From Deltaproteobacteria bacterium (lineage in GTDB: Bacteria; Myxococcota_A; Polyangia; Polyangiales; Ga0077539): 64,000 bases of DNA. The notes under the pieces were generated by a model. That model had not been told where the DNA came from. It made no database searches and was given only the letters and a program-made list of their open reading frames with translations. How positions within the stretch are numbered: position 1 is the first letter of the stretch; every line of letters begins with the position of its first letter. The DNA is taken from the NCBI GenBank assembly GCA_016218725.1, contig JACRDB010000009.1, forward strand, positions 1 to 64,000. Reading direction: 5' to 3'. The translations under genes and the position numbers were made by a program. Below are positions 18,507-28,765 of the stretch, piece after piece.

Positions 18507-19619
18507 TCAGTACCGGCAGCAGCCGCCTTCGGAGGCGCGGAAGGTCGTGCCCGAGAAGGTGGTGTACTGGTGGTGGCTCCAGCGCAAGGAGCCCCCGAGG
18601 GTGCGCTGGAAGTAGTCCCTCACCTGCGCCACGGTGTTGCAGCCCCCCGGGCGCTCGCCGGGCGCGCAAGCGGAGCCGCACACCATGCTGGCGTTGCCCG
18701 CGGGGTCCGCGAGCGTCGCGGGCGGCAGCCGGAGCCTCTCGACCACGGCGCCCGCGGAGGCGCCGGTCACCGTGGCCGTGGCGCCGTGGTAGCCCACCAC
18801 GTGGACGCGGCGCACCGTCGAGGCCGAAGCTCCCGTCAGCCTCACGGAGACGTTCTCGTAACTGATGACGCCTACCATCCCGAGGGGACGATCCACGTCC
18901 AGGGTGAGGGTTCCCCCGTCGTAGTTGGCCAGCACCACGTACTCCCCGGAGGGGTCCGTCACCACGGGGCCCCCGGGCATGCACAGCGGCACGCTCCCTG
19001 GCGGCGGTGGCGGCGGTGGTGGCGGCGGTGGTGGTGGTGGTGGCGGCGGTGGCGGGGGCATGCAGCCCTCGTCGGTGACGCCGTTGCAGTTGTCGTCGCG
19101 GCCGTTGCAGGCCTCCGGGGCGCCGGGGTTGCGCGAGCGGTCGGCGTCGTCGCAGTCCGGGCCCCGGCAGCCGACGCCGCGGCCGTAGCTGTCGCCGTCG
19201 GCGTCCACGCAGCAGATGCCGCCGAGGGGTGCGCACACCGGGACACTCGACACGCTGAAGTCGAGCACGCACCGGAGGTTGCTGGGGCAATCGGGCACGT
19301 CCGGGTTGCAGGTAGGCAGGCACGCCCTGGCCCCGCCCGACAGCGACGCGCAGTGGCCCGCGGGGCCGCACTCCGAGGCGCCGGTGCAAGCCGCGCAGGT
19401 GTCCGTCCGGGCGCCCGCCTCGGGCCTCGGAGGGACATCCGGCGGCGCCTCCGGGCGATCGGGAGAGGCGGCGTCCCCGGCGCCCGTGTCCAGGGGAGCC
19501 GTAGGCGCCGTGTCCATCGCGGCGTCCGGGAGGTCCTTCGGGGTGAAGGGCGTGCCCCCGGAGTTGCTCGCACAACCCACAAGCCACAACGCGACGGTCC
19601 AGCGCGACGCCCTTTGCAT
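18507..19619 (-). CDS. Cys-rich lipoprotein with polyproline run
   Basis: The product has 370 residues. A short lipoprotein signal (WTVALWLVGCAS) is followed by an Asp/Ala/Pro-rich spacer, a Cys-rich segment and one MopE-like repeat (EACNGRDDNCNGVTDEGC). About 20 consecutive prolines come next, then a C-terminal domain of about 160 residues rich in Val, Thr and Gly. This domain holds the pair VCGSAC, an R-rich loop and a terminal GGCCRY. The proline run probably acts as a stiff spacer that lifts the C-terminal domain off the outer membrane. The domain family is not recognised. Confidence 0.78.
   Translation of the reverse strand: MQRASRWTVALWLVGCASNSGGTPFTPKDLPDAAMDTAPTAPLDTGAGDAASPDRPEAPPDVPPRPEAGARTDTCAACTGASECGPAGHCASLSGGARACLPTCNPDVPDCPSNLRCVLDFSVSSVPVCAPLGGICCVDADGDSYGRGVGCRGPDCDDADRSRNPGAPEACNGRDDNCNGVTDEGCMPPPPPPPPPPPPPPPPPPPPGSVPLCMPGGPVVTDPSGEYVVLANYDGGTLTLDVDRPLGMVGVISYENVSVRLTGASASTVRRVHVVGYHGATATVTGASAGAVVERLRLPPATLADPAGNASMVCGSACAPGERPGGCNTVAQVRDYFQRTLGGSLRWSHHQYTTFSGTTFRASEGGCCRY
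18999..19058 (-). repeat. Proline-codon microsatellite
   Basis: Twenty consecutive NGG triplets on the plus strand read as CCN proline codons on the minus strand, inside the lipoprotein at 18507-19619. The third-base mix (CCA, CCG, CCC) shows that it is not a pure mononucleotide or trinucleotide repeat, but unit changes by slippage are likely. Length variation would change the spacer without shifting the frame. Confidence 0.85.
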
Positions 19620-19718
19620 GGCCGCACCGTCCTACGTGGTGGCCGGGCGCGTCAAGGCCGGGACCGAGCTCCTACCGGTTTCCGTGCGGGGGGGCCTCGG
19701 CGTGGTTATGCTAACCGG

Positions 19719-20873
19719 GTGGAAGTGGTTACACACTACCGGCGACCACTCCCGGAGGGGCTCGTACCCTTCGCGTCGCCAGAGGGTAGGGCGCTCTTTC
19801 AAGAGGCGCTGGCGCTCGGGACCATGGAGGGCTGGTTCCCGCTGGCGGAGCAGTTTCATACCCAGGCCGACCCGGCCTTCTGCGGCCTGGGCACGCTGGT
19901 GACGGTGCTCAACGCCCTGGCCATCGACCCCGGTAGGCCCTGGATGGGACCGTGGCGCTGGTACTCGGAGGCCCTGCTGGACTGCTGCCGGCCGCTGTCC
20001 TCGGTGCGCGAGAAGGGCATCACCCTCGACGAGCTGGTGTGCCTCGCGCGCTGCAACGGCGCCGCGGGCAAGGCGCGGCGCCCGGGCGACGCCACCCTGG
20101 AGGACCTGCGCTGCGACGTGGAGACCGCGTCCCGCAGCGCCCACGGCGTGCACCTGGTGGCGTCGTACTCGCGCAAGGCCCTCGGGCAGACCGGGGACGG
20201 GCACTTTTCGCCCGTGGCGGGTTACCACCCCGGGCGGGACCTGTGCCTGGTGCTCGACGTGGCGCGGTTCAAGTACCCGCCCCACTGGGTGCCCCTGGAG
20301 ACGCTCTGGAGGGCCATGGAGGCCCCGGACACCGCCACCGGGCGCCCGCGGGGCTGGGTGCTCCTGCGCCGCGGGGGCGCGCCGGTGGGAGCCCTTTGGG
20401 CGGTCTCCCAGGCCAGGGTGCCCTGGACCGAGGCCGCCCGCTGGCTCTTCGACGCCCTGCCCGGGGCCCTCGCGGAGCGCGACCCGGGGAGCACCGAGGA
20501 GGCCCTCCGGGCGCTCTTCGCCGAGGTGCCCGAGCCCGTGGCCGCGCTCCTGGCGCTGCGCGCGCTGGACTCGGGCGAGGGGTTCCCGGCCGCGCTCCGG
20601 GACCAGGCCGAGCGCCTCGGCCAGAGCCTCCGGGAGACCGCCCTCTACGCCGCCCTCGGCGCCGTGGAGACCTCGCCGCTGGACCGGGAGCGCGCAGCGA
20701 TGCTCGTGCTGGGCCTGCCGGACAGCGTGTTTGGCAGGCTCGCGCCCGCCGTGCGGGACGCCCTCGGGCGCCTCCGGGACCCCACTGCGCTGCCGCAGCC
20801 CTTGAGGGACGAGGTGTGCTTCCTGCGCACGCAGTTCGAGGCCCTGGAGAGCCACCGCCAGGGCGCGGGGTGA
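19719..20873 (+). CDS. Phytochelatin synthase-like gamma-glutamylcysteine transpeptidase
   Basis: The product has 384 residues. The N-terminal 200 match the phytochelatin synthase catalytic domain closely: FHTQADPAFCGLGTL with nucleophile C55, TGDGHFSPVAGYH with H162, and LVLDVARFKYPPHWV with D180. These positions almost equal the plant triad (C56, H162, D180). WMGPWRWYSEALLDCC is also strongly conserved. The 180-residue C-terminal part is Ala/Leu-rich with few Cys. Family members make metal-chelating (gamma-Glu-Cys)n peptides or hydrolyse glutathione conjugates. GTG 19719 or 19725 is the start. Confidence 0.9.
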   Translation: MEVVTHYRRPLPEGLVPFASPEGRALFQEALALGTMEGWFPLAEQFHTQADPAFCGLGTLVTVLNALAIDPGRPWMGPWRWYSEALLDCCRPLSSVREKGITLDELVCLARCNGAAGKARRPGDATLEDLRCDVETASRSAHGVHLVASYSRKALGQTGDGHFSPVAGYHPGRDLCLVLDVARFKYPPHWVPLETLWRAMEAPDTATGRPRGWVLLRRGGAPVGALWAVSQARVPWTEAARWLFDALPGALAERDPGSTEEALRALFAEVPEPVAALLALRALDSGEGFPAALRDQAERLGQSLRETALYAALGAVETSPLDRERAAMLVLGLPDSVFGRLAPAVRDALGRLRDPTALPQPLRDEVCFLRTQFEALESHRQGAG

Positions 20874-20876
20874 CGG

Positions 20877-21506
20877 TCACCCTCGGCGCTCGCCGAGGCG
20901 CTCGACCTGTGACAGCCAGCGCTGGCGCTGGTCTGGCGTGGACAGCCTCACGATCCCGAGGGCCGTGCCCCGGATGGGTGAGACCCCACAGTACCCGAGG
21001 GTGATGTACTTCAGGGCCATGTACGACGGCCTCCCCGAGAGCCACCAGAAGAGCCTCGGAGTGTCCAGCGTGTAGATGATCCGCCCGGAGCGACCCGTGA
21101 GGAGCTTCGTCCACCAGATGGAGCCGGGCTGTTTCTTGAAGAAGAAGCCCGGCAGGAACACCCGGTCCAGGAAGCCCTTGAAGAGCGCGGGGTAGGAGCC
21201 CCACCAGACAGGGTGCAGCACCACGATGTGCTCGGCCCAGCGCAGGGACTCCTGGGCGTCGAGGAGGCACGGCTCGAGCTCCGTGCGCTTGCGGTAGCCG
21301 TGCTGGAGGCTCACCTGGAAGGAGAGGTCCCGCACCACGAGCTCGCGCACCTCGGCGCCGGAGCGCCTGGCGCCCAGGGCATAGGCCCTCGCCAGCGCGG
21401 CGATGAGGCTCTCGGGGTCCGGGTGACCATCGATCACCAGGATCCGGCTCCGGGGGTTGCCGCGGAAGATGTCCAGCGAGGCGCTCACGCGATGTCCCTG
21501 GGCCAT
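20877..21506 (-). CDS. Flavodoxin-fold NAD(P)H oxidoreductase (quinone-reductase type)
   Basis: The product has 209 residues. The flavodoxin_2 signature appears as RILVIDGHPDPESLIAAL, then HIVVLHPVWWGSYPALFKGFLDRVFLPGF, which forms part of the FMN site. Relatives reduce quinones or act as KefF-like channel regulators using NAD(P)H. The gene ends 4 bp from the phytochelatin synthase on the opposite strand, so the two are convergent and share no promoter. A stress role beside a thiol-peptide enzyme is possible but unproven. Confidence 0.82.
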   Translation of the reverse strand: MAQGHRVSASLDIFRGNPRSRILVIDGHPDPESLIAALARAYALGARRSGAEVRELVVRDLSFQVSLQHGYRKRTELEPCLLDAQESLRWAEHIVVLHPVWWGSYPALFKGFLDRVFLPGFFFKKQPGSIWWTKLLTGRSGRIIYTLDTPRLFWWLSGRPSYMALKYITLGYCGVSPIRGTALGIVRLSTPDQRQRWLSQVERLGERRG

Positions 21507-21576
21507 GGGTTACCACGGGTGCTGCCCACCGCGTCCATTGTTGACGCCGGGAGAGCATCCCTGGAACGCTCGGGCG

Positions 21577-22563
21577 ATGAACCCTCGGGTGCTCGTCCTC
21601 GGGCTTTGGGCCACGGTGGTGGTGGTGATGGCCGCGGTGCTGGCGCGCTGGACGCCCTCCCTCGGGGGCTACGGGCCGCGCTTGATCGTGTCCGAGCCCG
21701 TCCACGTGGTGGCCCACACGATCATCTACGGGGGCCTGGCGTACGGCCTGGCGAGCGTGCTCTTCACCCCCGTGGACCTCGCCGACGTGCGCGCCTGGCG
21801 AAGGCTCCGCCTGCGGGCGCTGGTGGCGGGCGTGGCATGGCTCGCGGTGGTGAGCCTCCAGGAGTTCGCCCAGCAGCTCTTCCGTCACCGCTCCATCGGC
21901 TTCGAGGAGCTCTATGACGGCCTCGTGGACATCGGCGGAGGGGCCTTCGGGATGGTGCTCTGGACGGGCTTCCACCCTGCTCACCGGCTCCGGGTGGCCC
22001 AGGCCCTGGGGGTGCTCCTGCACCCTGGCTTCGTCTCCATGGTGGGGCTCACCGGGCTCTACTACTCCGCGTTGAATCGCGCGCCCTCCGCAGGGCTCTG
22101 GGTGCTCCTGGCGCTCGCCTCGGGGCTCCCGTCGGTGGTGGGGTGGCTCTACGGGCGCCGGGTCGGGTGGTTCGCCACGCTCGACGTGGCCCGCCGCGAG
22201 GAGCGGGGCCGGCTCTTCGTCCTGGCCGCCCTCTCGGCGGGGCTGTACCTGGGTCTCTCGGTGGCGCTCCACGCGCCGAGGGTGGTGGTGCTGGCGGCGG
22301 CGCTCGCGGGCCTCGGCGTGCTGGCGACGGCGCTGGTGACCTCCGCGGGCTTCAAGGTCTCCGGTCACGTCGCCGTGGCGGTGACGCTCGGCGTGGCGGT
22401 GAGCGCGCCCTCGGTGCGGCTGCCGGTGCTCTTCGGCTTCGCGGCGGCGGCGTTGACCTGGGCGAGGGTGAGGGCCGGGGTGCACACCGTGGCCGAGGTG
22501 CTCTGGGCGTGGCCCCTGGGGCTCGCGCTTGGGGCGGCGGTGTTCTACGGCCCCGCGCGCTGA
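21577..22563 (+). CDS. VanZ-like/PAP2-like membrane fusion protein
   Basis: The product has 328 residues with about nine hydrophobic spans. The first half resembles VanZ (SLQEFAQQLFRHRSIGFEELYDGLVDIGGG). The second half has PAP2-phosphatase features: a KVSGHVAVAV loop with the SGH motif and an R....H pair in ARVRAGVHTVAEV, but the first Lys/Arg-Pro motif is not obvious. ATG 21577 begins a clean signal anchor; the longer frame upstream is unsupported. Neither domain is certain, but the arrangement is unusual. A lipid-phosphate or cell-wall role is inferred only from the two families. Confidence 0.6.
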   Translation: MNPRVLVLGLWATVVVVMAAVLARWTPSLGGYGPRLIVSEPVHVVAHTIIYGGLAYGLASVLFTPVDLADVRAWRRLRLRALVAGVAWLAVVSLQEFAQQLFRHRSIGFEELYDGLVDIGGGAFGMVLWTGFHPAHRLRVAQALGVLLHPGFVSMVGLTGLYYSALNRAPSAGLWVLLALASGLPSVVGWLYGRRVGWFATLDVARREERGRLFVLAALSAGLYLGLSVALHAPRVVVLAAALAGLGVLATALVTSAGFKVSGHVAVAVTLGVAVSAPSVRLPVLFGFAAAALTWARVRAGVHTVAEVLWAWPLGLALGAAVFYGPAR

Positions 22564-22626
22564 AGAGTCACCAGGGACCTTATGAGATGCCGGGAGGCCC
22601 GACCCGCCCCTCGTTGCCGCCCGGCG

Positions 22627-24000
22627 TCAACCGAGGAGACCCGGGAGGGCGCCGGAGCCCGTGGCGCCGAAGCGGTCGACGGTGACACCCACGGTGGCCA
22701 GGAGCGAGACGTAGAGGTCCGCCAGGGGCTCCTGGGCGGTGAACCGCAGGTGCCTCCCGGGGCGCAGGGCGCCGCCCCCGCGGCCGGCGAGCACCACCGG
22801 GAGGTCCAGGGAGACGTGGTCGTTGCCGGCGTGGAGGTCGCTCAGGAAGCACACCACGGTGTTGTCCAGGAGCGTCCCGTCGGGCTCCTCGACGGCCCGG
22901 AGGCGCCCGAGGAGCCTCGCGAGCTGCTCCACCTCCCAGACCCCGATGCGGTGCTGGGCCTCGATCTTCACGGGATCGCCCGCGTGGTGCGAGAGCCCGT
23001 GGTGGCCCTGGCCCCGGGGCACGGGCAGGAACTCGCTGTAGTCATACGCGAACAGCGCATAGCCGTGCATCAGCGAGACCACCCGGGTGGCGTCGGACTG
23101 GAGCGCCAGGGTCGTGAGGTCGATCATCGCCTGGAGGCGCTCGGCGAGCCCGAGGCCCTCGCCGGGGCGGGCGGCGCCCGCGGGCGCGGCGGTCGCCATG
23201 CGCTCCAACTGCCGCTCCAGCTCGCGGATGGAGGTCGTGTAGGCGTCGAGCCTCCGGCGGTCGCCGGCGCTGGCCCTGGCGTTCATCGCCTGGAGGTCGT
23301 CCAGGACGTTGTCCAGCAGGCTGCGCCGGAGCCTCTGGCGCCGCGCGAAGGCCTCGCCAGCGACGCCCCCGGCGCCGAACACGCGGTCAAAGACCCTCCT
23401 CGGGTCGCTGTCCCTCGGGACCGGGCGGTCCGGCGCCGCCCAGGAGAGGTGGTCGCCGTAGACGCAGCCCCAGTCGCCGTCACAGGACACCGCGCCCTCG
23501 TGCTCGGCCGCGCTGGACAGCTCCAGGGACGGCAGCCTGGTGGCCCCAGAGAGGGCCTGGGCGGCCACCTGGTCCACGGAGACGCCAACCCGGACGTGGT
23601 GCTTGTCCACGGGCACGCACGTCAGCGCCCCGGCCATCGCCCGGGTGTGAAAGGCCCCCGTGCCGTACGTCACCTGGTTGCTAAGCCCGCTCACCACCAG
23701 GAGCTCCGAGCGGTGTGGCTCCAGCGGCGCCAGCGTCGGCGAGAGCGCGAAGCCCGCGCCCTCCGAGGCGGGCGTCCAGCGCCCCCGGACGAAGCCATTG
23801 GGCACATGGAAGAACACCAGCCTCCGGCGCGTGGCCGTGGGGCGGTACTCCACCCTCATGGGAGGGCACACGGGTGGGGCAGGGGCCACGGGCATGCGCT
23901 CCCGCTCGTCGCAGCCCAGGGACTCCAGCACCGGGAGCGCGAGGCTCACGCCCGCCCCGCGGAGGAGCGCGCGACGCGAGAGGGTCTTCGTTGTGGTCAT
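22627..24000 (-). CDS. DUF1552 protein with Tat-type signal
   Basis: The product has 457 residues. The twin-arginine motif SRRALLRGAG and the Cys after VLESLGC suggest Tat export and possibly lipidation. The body matches DUF1552: RRLVFFHVPNGFVRG, GLSNQVTYGTGAFHTRAMAG, SMHGYALFAYDYSEFL-like segments and a late HAGNDHVSLDLP. The family usually pairs with DUF1592 proteins, as here, where the two overlap by 4 bp (ATGA). Its enzymology is unknown. It probably acts outside the cytoplasm together with its heme-bearing partner. Confidence 0.87.
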   Translation of the reverse strand: MTTTKTLSRRALLRGAGVSLALPVLESLGCDERERMPVAPAPPVCPPMRVEYRPTATRRRLVFFHVPNGFVRGRWTPASEGAGFALSPTLAPLEPHRSELLVVSGLSNQVTYGTGAFHTRAMAGALTCVPVDKHHVRVGVSVDQVAAQALSGATRLPSLELSSAAEHEGAVSCDGDWGCVYGDHLSWAAPDRPVPRDSDPRRVFDRVFGAGGVAGEAFARRQRLRRSLLDNVLDDLQAMNARASAGDRRRLDAYTTSIRELERQLERMATAAPAGAARPGEGLGLAERLQAMIDLTTLALQSDATRVVSLMHGYALFAYDYSEFLPVPRGQGHHGLSHHAGDPVKIEAQHRIGVWEVEQLARLLGRLRAVEEPDGTLLDNTVVCFLSDLHAGNDHVSLDLPVVLAGRGGGALRPGRHLRFTAQEPLADLYVSLLATVGVTVDRFGATGSGALPGLLG

Positions 24001-25988
24001 GGGCTCCCCCCGGGCGCTCGCCGCGCGAAGGCGGGGCTCGTGACCACGCGCACCAGGAGGTCCAGGAGCCTCCCGGCGTTGGCGGCGTTGGCCCTGGCGA
24101 TGGCCTGCACCGCCGCCGGGTCCGAGTCCGCGACGTTGCGTCCGAGCGCGTACGTCAAGAGATGCTGTGTCAGGCACGGGGTGAGCCTCGGGTGCCCCTG
24201 GAGGAGGCCAGAGAGCTCCAGGGCGTCCCGGAAGCGGCCGACGCCCTCGACCTCGCCGGACGTATCCGGCGGGCCTCCGGGCACCTCCTGGCGGTAGCGC
24301 CCGAGGGTGTCATAGCGCTCGAAGGCGAAGCCCAGGGGGTCCATGGCGCGGTGACAGCCTGCGCACTCCGGGCGCTGACGGTGCTGCTCCAACGCCCTTC
24401 GGAGCGAGGGCCCCATGTCCGCGGCCATGGCGAAGCTGTCGAAGTTCGCGTTGGCGGGCGGAGGGTCCGGCGCGTCGCACAGGAGCCTGGCGAGGATGTA
24501 GAGCCCTCGGAGGGTGGGCTGCGTGGTGGTGGGCACCGTGGAGGTGACCGCGAGGTAGCTGGCCTGGGTCAGGAGCCCACGGCGCGGAGAGCCCGTAAGT
24601 GGCGTCCGCCGGAAGCCTACGGAGTCCTCGGTCACCGGGAGCTGGTAGTGAGCGCCGAGGGTGCCATCGACCCAGGCGTGGTCGGCGCTCAGGAGCTCCC
24701 CGAGGGGGCGATCTGCGCGGAAGAGCTCCGCCGCGAAGCGAGTGGTCTCCCCCACGGCGGACACCCGCAGCTCCGGGAAGAGCTTGGAGGTCGGGTCCTC
24801 GGCGCGCAGTCCCTCGAAGGCCAGCCAGTGACCCGCGAAGCCTCGGAGGAAGCCCTGGAAGCGCCAGTCGGCCACCATCCTCCGGGTCTGCGCCTCGAGC
24901 TCCGAGGGCTCCCGAAGGCGCCCGCTGCGGGCGGCCTCCAGGAGGGTCTCATCAGGCACGCTGCTCCAGAGGAAATACGACAACCTGGACGCGAGCTCAT
25001 ACGCGCTGAGCGGCGCGTCCGGGCGCGAGGCCTCGGGGGGCTCCGCCAGGAAGGTGAAGCGCGGAGAGAGCAGCACGGCCTGCAGCGCCAGCTTGAGGGC
25101 CGCCTCGGGGCCCTCGGCCTCACGGTGGGTAGTGTAGAGCCCGAGGAGCGCGTCGAGCTCTCCGGGCGCGACGGGGCGGCGCCAGGCCCGGGGGGCGAAG
25201 CCCTCCAGCACGCGCCGGGCGCAGGTGTCGGCTCCAACGGGGTCCATGGCGCAGCGAGGCAGCCGCTGGTCATCGCGCAGGAAGGGCGCGACGGCCACGT
25301 CCACGGCCACCAGAACCCCCTCGGGGGGGGCCTCACCGACCAGGGAGAGCACCAGCTCCGAGCGCCCGTCGGGCAGGCTCAGGGCCTCGTCCGGGTGCAC
25401 CACGGCGGTGACCGTGGCCACGGAGCTCAGCGGTCCCGGCGTGGAGACGAAGGCAAGGGCCTCGCCGTGCTGGGACACCTCCAGGCGCTGGCCCTCGGGG
25501 GCCCTCACCCGCAGGGAGAGGGCGCTGGGGCCCCGGGCGCGTCCAAGCCGCAGGCCCAGGGGGCGGTCGGGGGTGAGCCGGAAGGCTTCGTCGCCCGGGA
25601 ACCCCGGGGCCTCGACGCGCGCTCCGCGGAAGTCCCCGACGGCGACGGGGGCCGGGTCCTGGTCTCGCAGGGTCCAGGCCCGCTCGATCACGGCCTCGGC
25701 GGCGTCCATCCAGCGCTCCAGGTCCACGGGGGAGACCCTCTGGGCCTCAGCGTTGGTGGTGAACAGGTACGCCACCGGGTCCCGGGAGAAGCCCCGGGAC
25801 GGCCTTGAGGTGTCCCCCAGGAGGTCCCGGAGGGTGTTGTCGTACTCCAGGGTGGTGAGCCTCCGGAAGCCCGGGGTGGGCTCCACGGCGGGCGCCGGGG
25901 GCGTGCACCGCAGGGCGCTCGCGGGAGGGGCCTCGGAGCAGGCGGAGGCCAGGGCCACGAGAACGAGGCCGATGCCGTAGGGGCGCAC
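23997..25988 (-). CDS. DUF1592-family (DUF1587/1595/1592/1588/1585) heme-type lipoprotein
   Basis: The product has 663 residues. GTG 25988 gives a lipoprotein signal (GIGLVLVALASACSEA) and has GGAAGG upstream; a TTG at 26024 is less likely. Domain order fits the multi-DUF architecture known from Planctomycetes and Myxococcota: RRLTTLEYDNTLRDLLGD near the N-terminus, the central beta and helical DUF1595/1592 part, and DUF1588 with a c-type heme motif CAGCH in ECAGCHRAMDPLGFAFE. The single CxxCH suggests one covalent heme. The gene is co-transcribed with the DUF1552 gene. Confidence 0.87.
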   Translation of the reverse strand: MRPYGIGLVLVALASACSEAPPASALRCTPPAPAVEPTPGFRRLTTLEYDNTLRDLLGDTSRPSRGFSRDPVAYLFTTNAEAQRVSPVDLERWMDAAEAVIERAWTLRDQDPAPVAVGDFRGARVEAPGFPGDEAFRLTPDRPLGLRLGRARGPSALSLRVRAPEGQRLEVSQHGEALAFVSTPGPLSSVATVTAVVHPDEALSLPDGRSELVLSLVGEAPPEGVLVAVDVAVAPFLRDDQRLPRCAMDPVGADTCARRVLEGFAPRAWRRPVAPGELDALLGLYTTHREAEGPEAALKLALQAVLLSPRFTFLAEPPEASRPDAPLSAYELASRLSYFLWSSVPDETLLEAARSGRLREPSELEAQTRRMVADWRFQGFLRGFAGHWLAFEGLRAEDPTSKLFPELRVSAVGETTRFAAELFRADRPLGELLSADHAWVDGTLGAHYQLPVTEDSVGFRRTPLTGSPRRGLLTQASYLAVTSTVPTTTQPTLRGLYILARLLCDAPDPPPANANFDSFAMAADMGPSLRRALEQHRQRPECAGCHRAMDPLGFAFERYDTLGRYRQEVPGGPPDTSGEVEGVGRFRDALELSGLLQGHPRLTPCLTQHLLTYALGRNVADSDPAAVQAIARANAANAGRLLDLLVRVVTSPAFARRAPGGSP

Positions 25989-26068
25989 ACACCCTTCCAA
26001 GCATGGCCCATGGCGGGGTGTCAAAGGTCACGGCGCGGGGGGCCGGGACGTGCTAGGTGTGAGACGCC

Positions 26069-27592
<1,524 letters not shown>

Positions 27593-27605
27593 GAGCGCCG
27601 TAGCC

Positions 27606-28658
27606 ATGGCGTGGTTCGAACCCGCGCTCTGCCCCGACTGCGGCGAGGACCTCCGACGGGGGCTCTGCGCCCGGTGCGCGGGGCCCACCCCCGCGGTGAC
27701 CTGGACCTGCGCCGAGGGGGGACCCTGGACGGTGGTCGCCCGGCTGGCCCTGGCGCCGCTGTACCTGGCCAGCGCCGCGGCGCTGGGCCTGGCGGTCTGG
27801 GCGCTCCTGGCCGGGTGGGCCTCCGGGGGCTTCTGGTCCAGGGTGCTGCAGGTGGTGGCCGCGCTGCTGGTGGTGCCCCTCTCGCCGTTCGTGGTGGCGC
27901 TCTTGGTGTACCTGGCCGTGGTGCATCCCTTCGCGCTCTCGTGGCGCTACCAGAGCGCCGACGGGCGGCGCTCGGGCACCGTCGAGACGCTCCTCGGGCG
28001 CGTCCGCAGCGCCGGGGGCGTGGTCACCGACGCCGACCGGGAGGCCCTGGAGGCGCCCCCGGCGCTGTCGTCACTGATGCTCCAGCGGGCGGGGGTGCGC
28101 TTCGTTCGTCGGGCCCTCCTGGCCGGCTCCGAGCCCTTCGCGCCGATGCAGGGGCTCGACGGGCCGGCGCTCCTGGTGGTGGCGGCGATGCTGAACCTCC
28201 AGAGGCAGGGGCACCTCTCGCTCCAACGGGTGTCCACCCGGCAATGGACGCGCACCAAGGGCGTCGTGGAGCGCTGGACCGCCGCGTCGAGCGTCGAGGT
28301 CACGCGGGACGCCAACGAGGCCCCGGCGGCGCTCCCGTGGCTGGAGGGGAAGCTCCTGGGGGACGGGGCCAGCGGCGCTCCGCCCCTCGTGGAAGGGCTG
28401 TCCCTGCCGTACCGGGCGTCGGCGCCTCGGGGGACCCCTGGCCCGGAGACCGTGGGTCTGGGCTTGTTCCTGGCGCGGGCCTTCCAGGGCCTGCCCCGGC
28501 CGGGCCGCTCCGTGGTGGAGGGGGTGCGCGCGGACCCGACCGGCGAGCCGCAGGTGCCTCTCCAGGAGGTGGTCACCAGGCTCGGGGGCTGGTGCCAGAG
28601 GGACCCGGAGGTCCTCGCGTACGTCGTCCCGGCGGTGCGTGGCGCGCTCCGGAGCTGA
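27606..28658 (+). CDS. Zinc-ribbon membrane protein of unknown function
   Basis: The product has 350 residues. It begins with a small zinc-ribbon (CPDCGEDLRRGLCARCAG, C9/C12/C19/C22), followed by two hydrophobic stretches near 45-75 and 82-105. The remainder is a cytoplasmic, Arg/Val-rich part of about 240 residues with no recognised family. The gene lies 13 bp after the DUF362 gene, suggesting one operon. It ends exactly where GC content drops, at the island border. The function is unknown. Confidence 0.7.
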   Translation: MAWFEPALCPDCGEDLRRGLCARCAGPTPAVTWTCAEGGPWTVVARLALAPLYLASAAALGLAVWALLAGWASGGFWSRVLQVVAALLVVPLSPFVVALLVYLAVVHPFALSWRYQSADGRRSGTVETLLGRVRSAGGVVTDADREALEAPPALSSLMLQRAGVRFVRRALLAGSEPFAPMQGLDGPALLVVAAMLNLQRQGHLSLQRVSTRQWTRTKGVVERWTAASSVEVTRDANEAPAALPWLEGKLLGDGASGAPPLVEGLSLPYRASAPRGTPGPETVGLGLFLARAFQGLPRPGRSVVEGVRADPTGEPQVPLQEVVTRLGGWCQRDPEVLAYVVPAVRGALRS

Positions 28659-28765
28659 TGGACTATCTTGAGGGGGCAGAACTTCGTGGAGGTTCAAGCT
28701 TGGACTGCCATCCCTGACTCGCTCGATGGATCTTATGTCCACGAAACCAGATCCCCCGCTATAGG

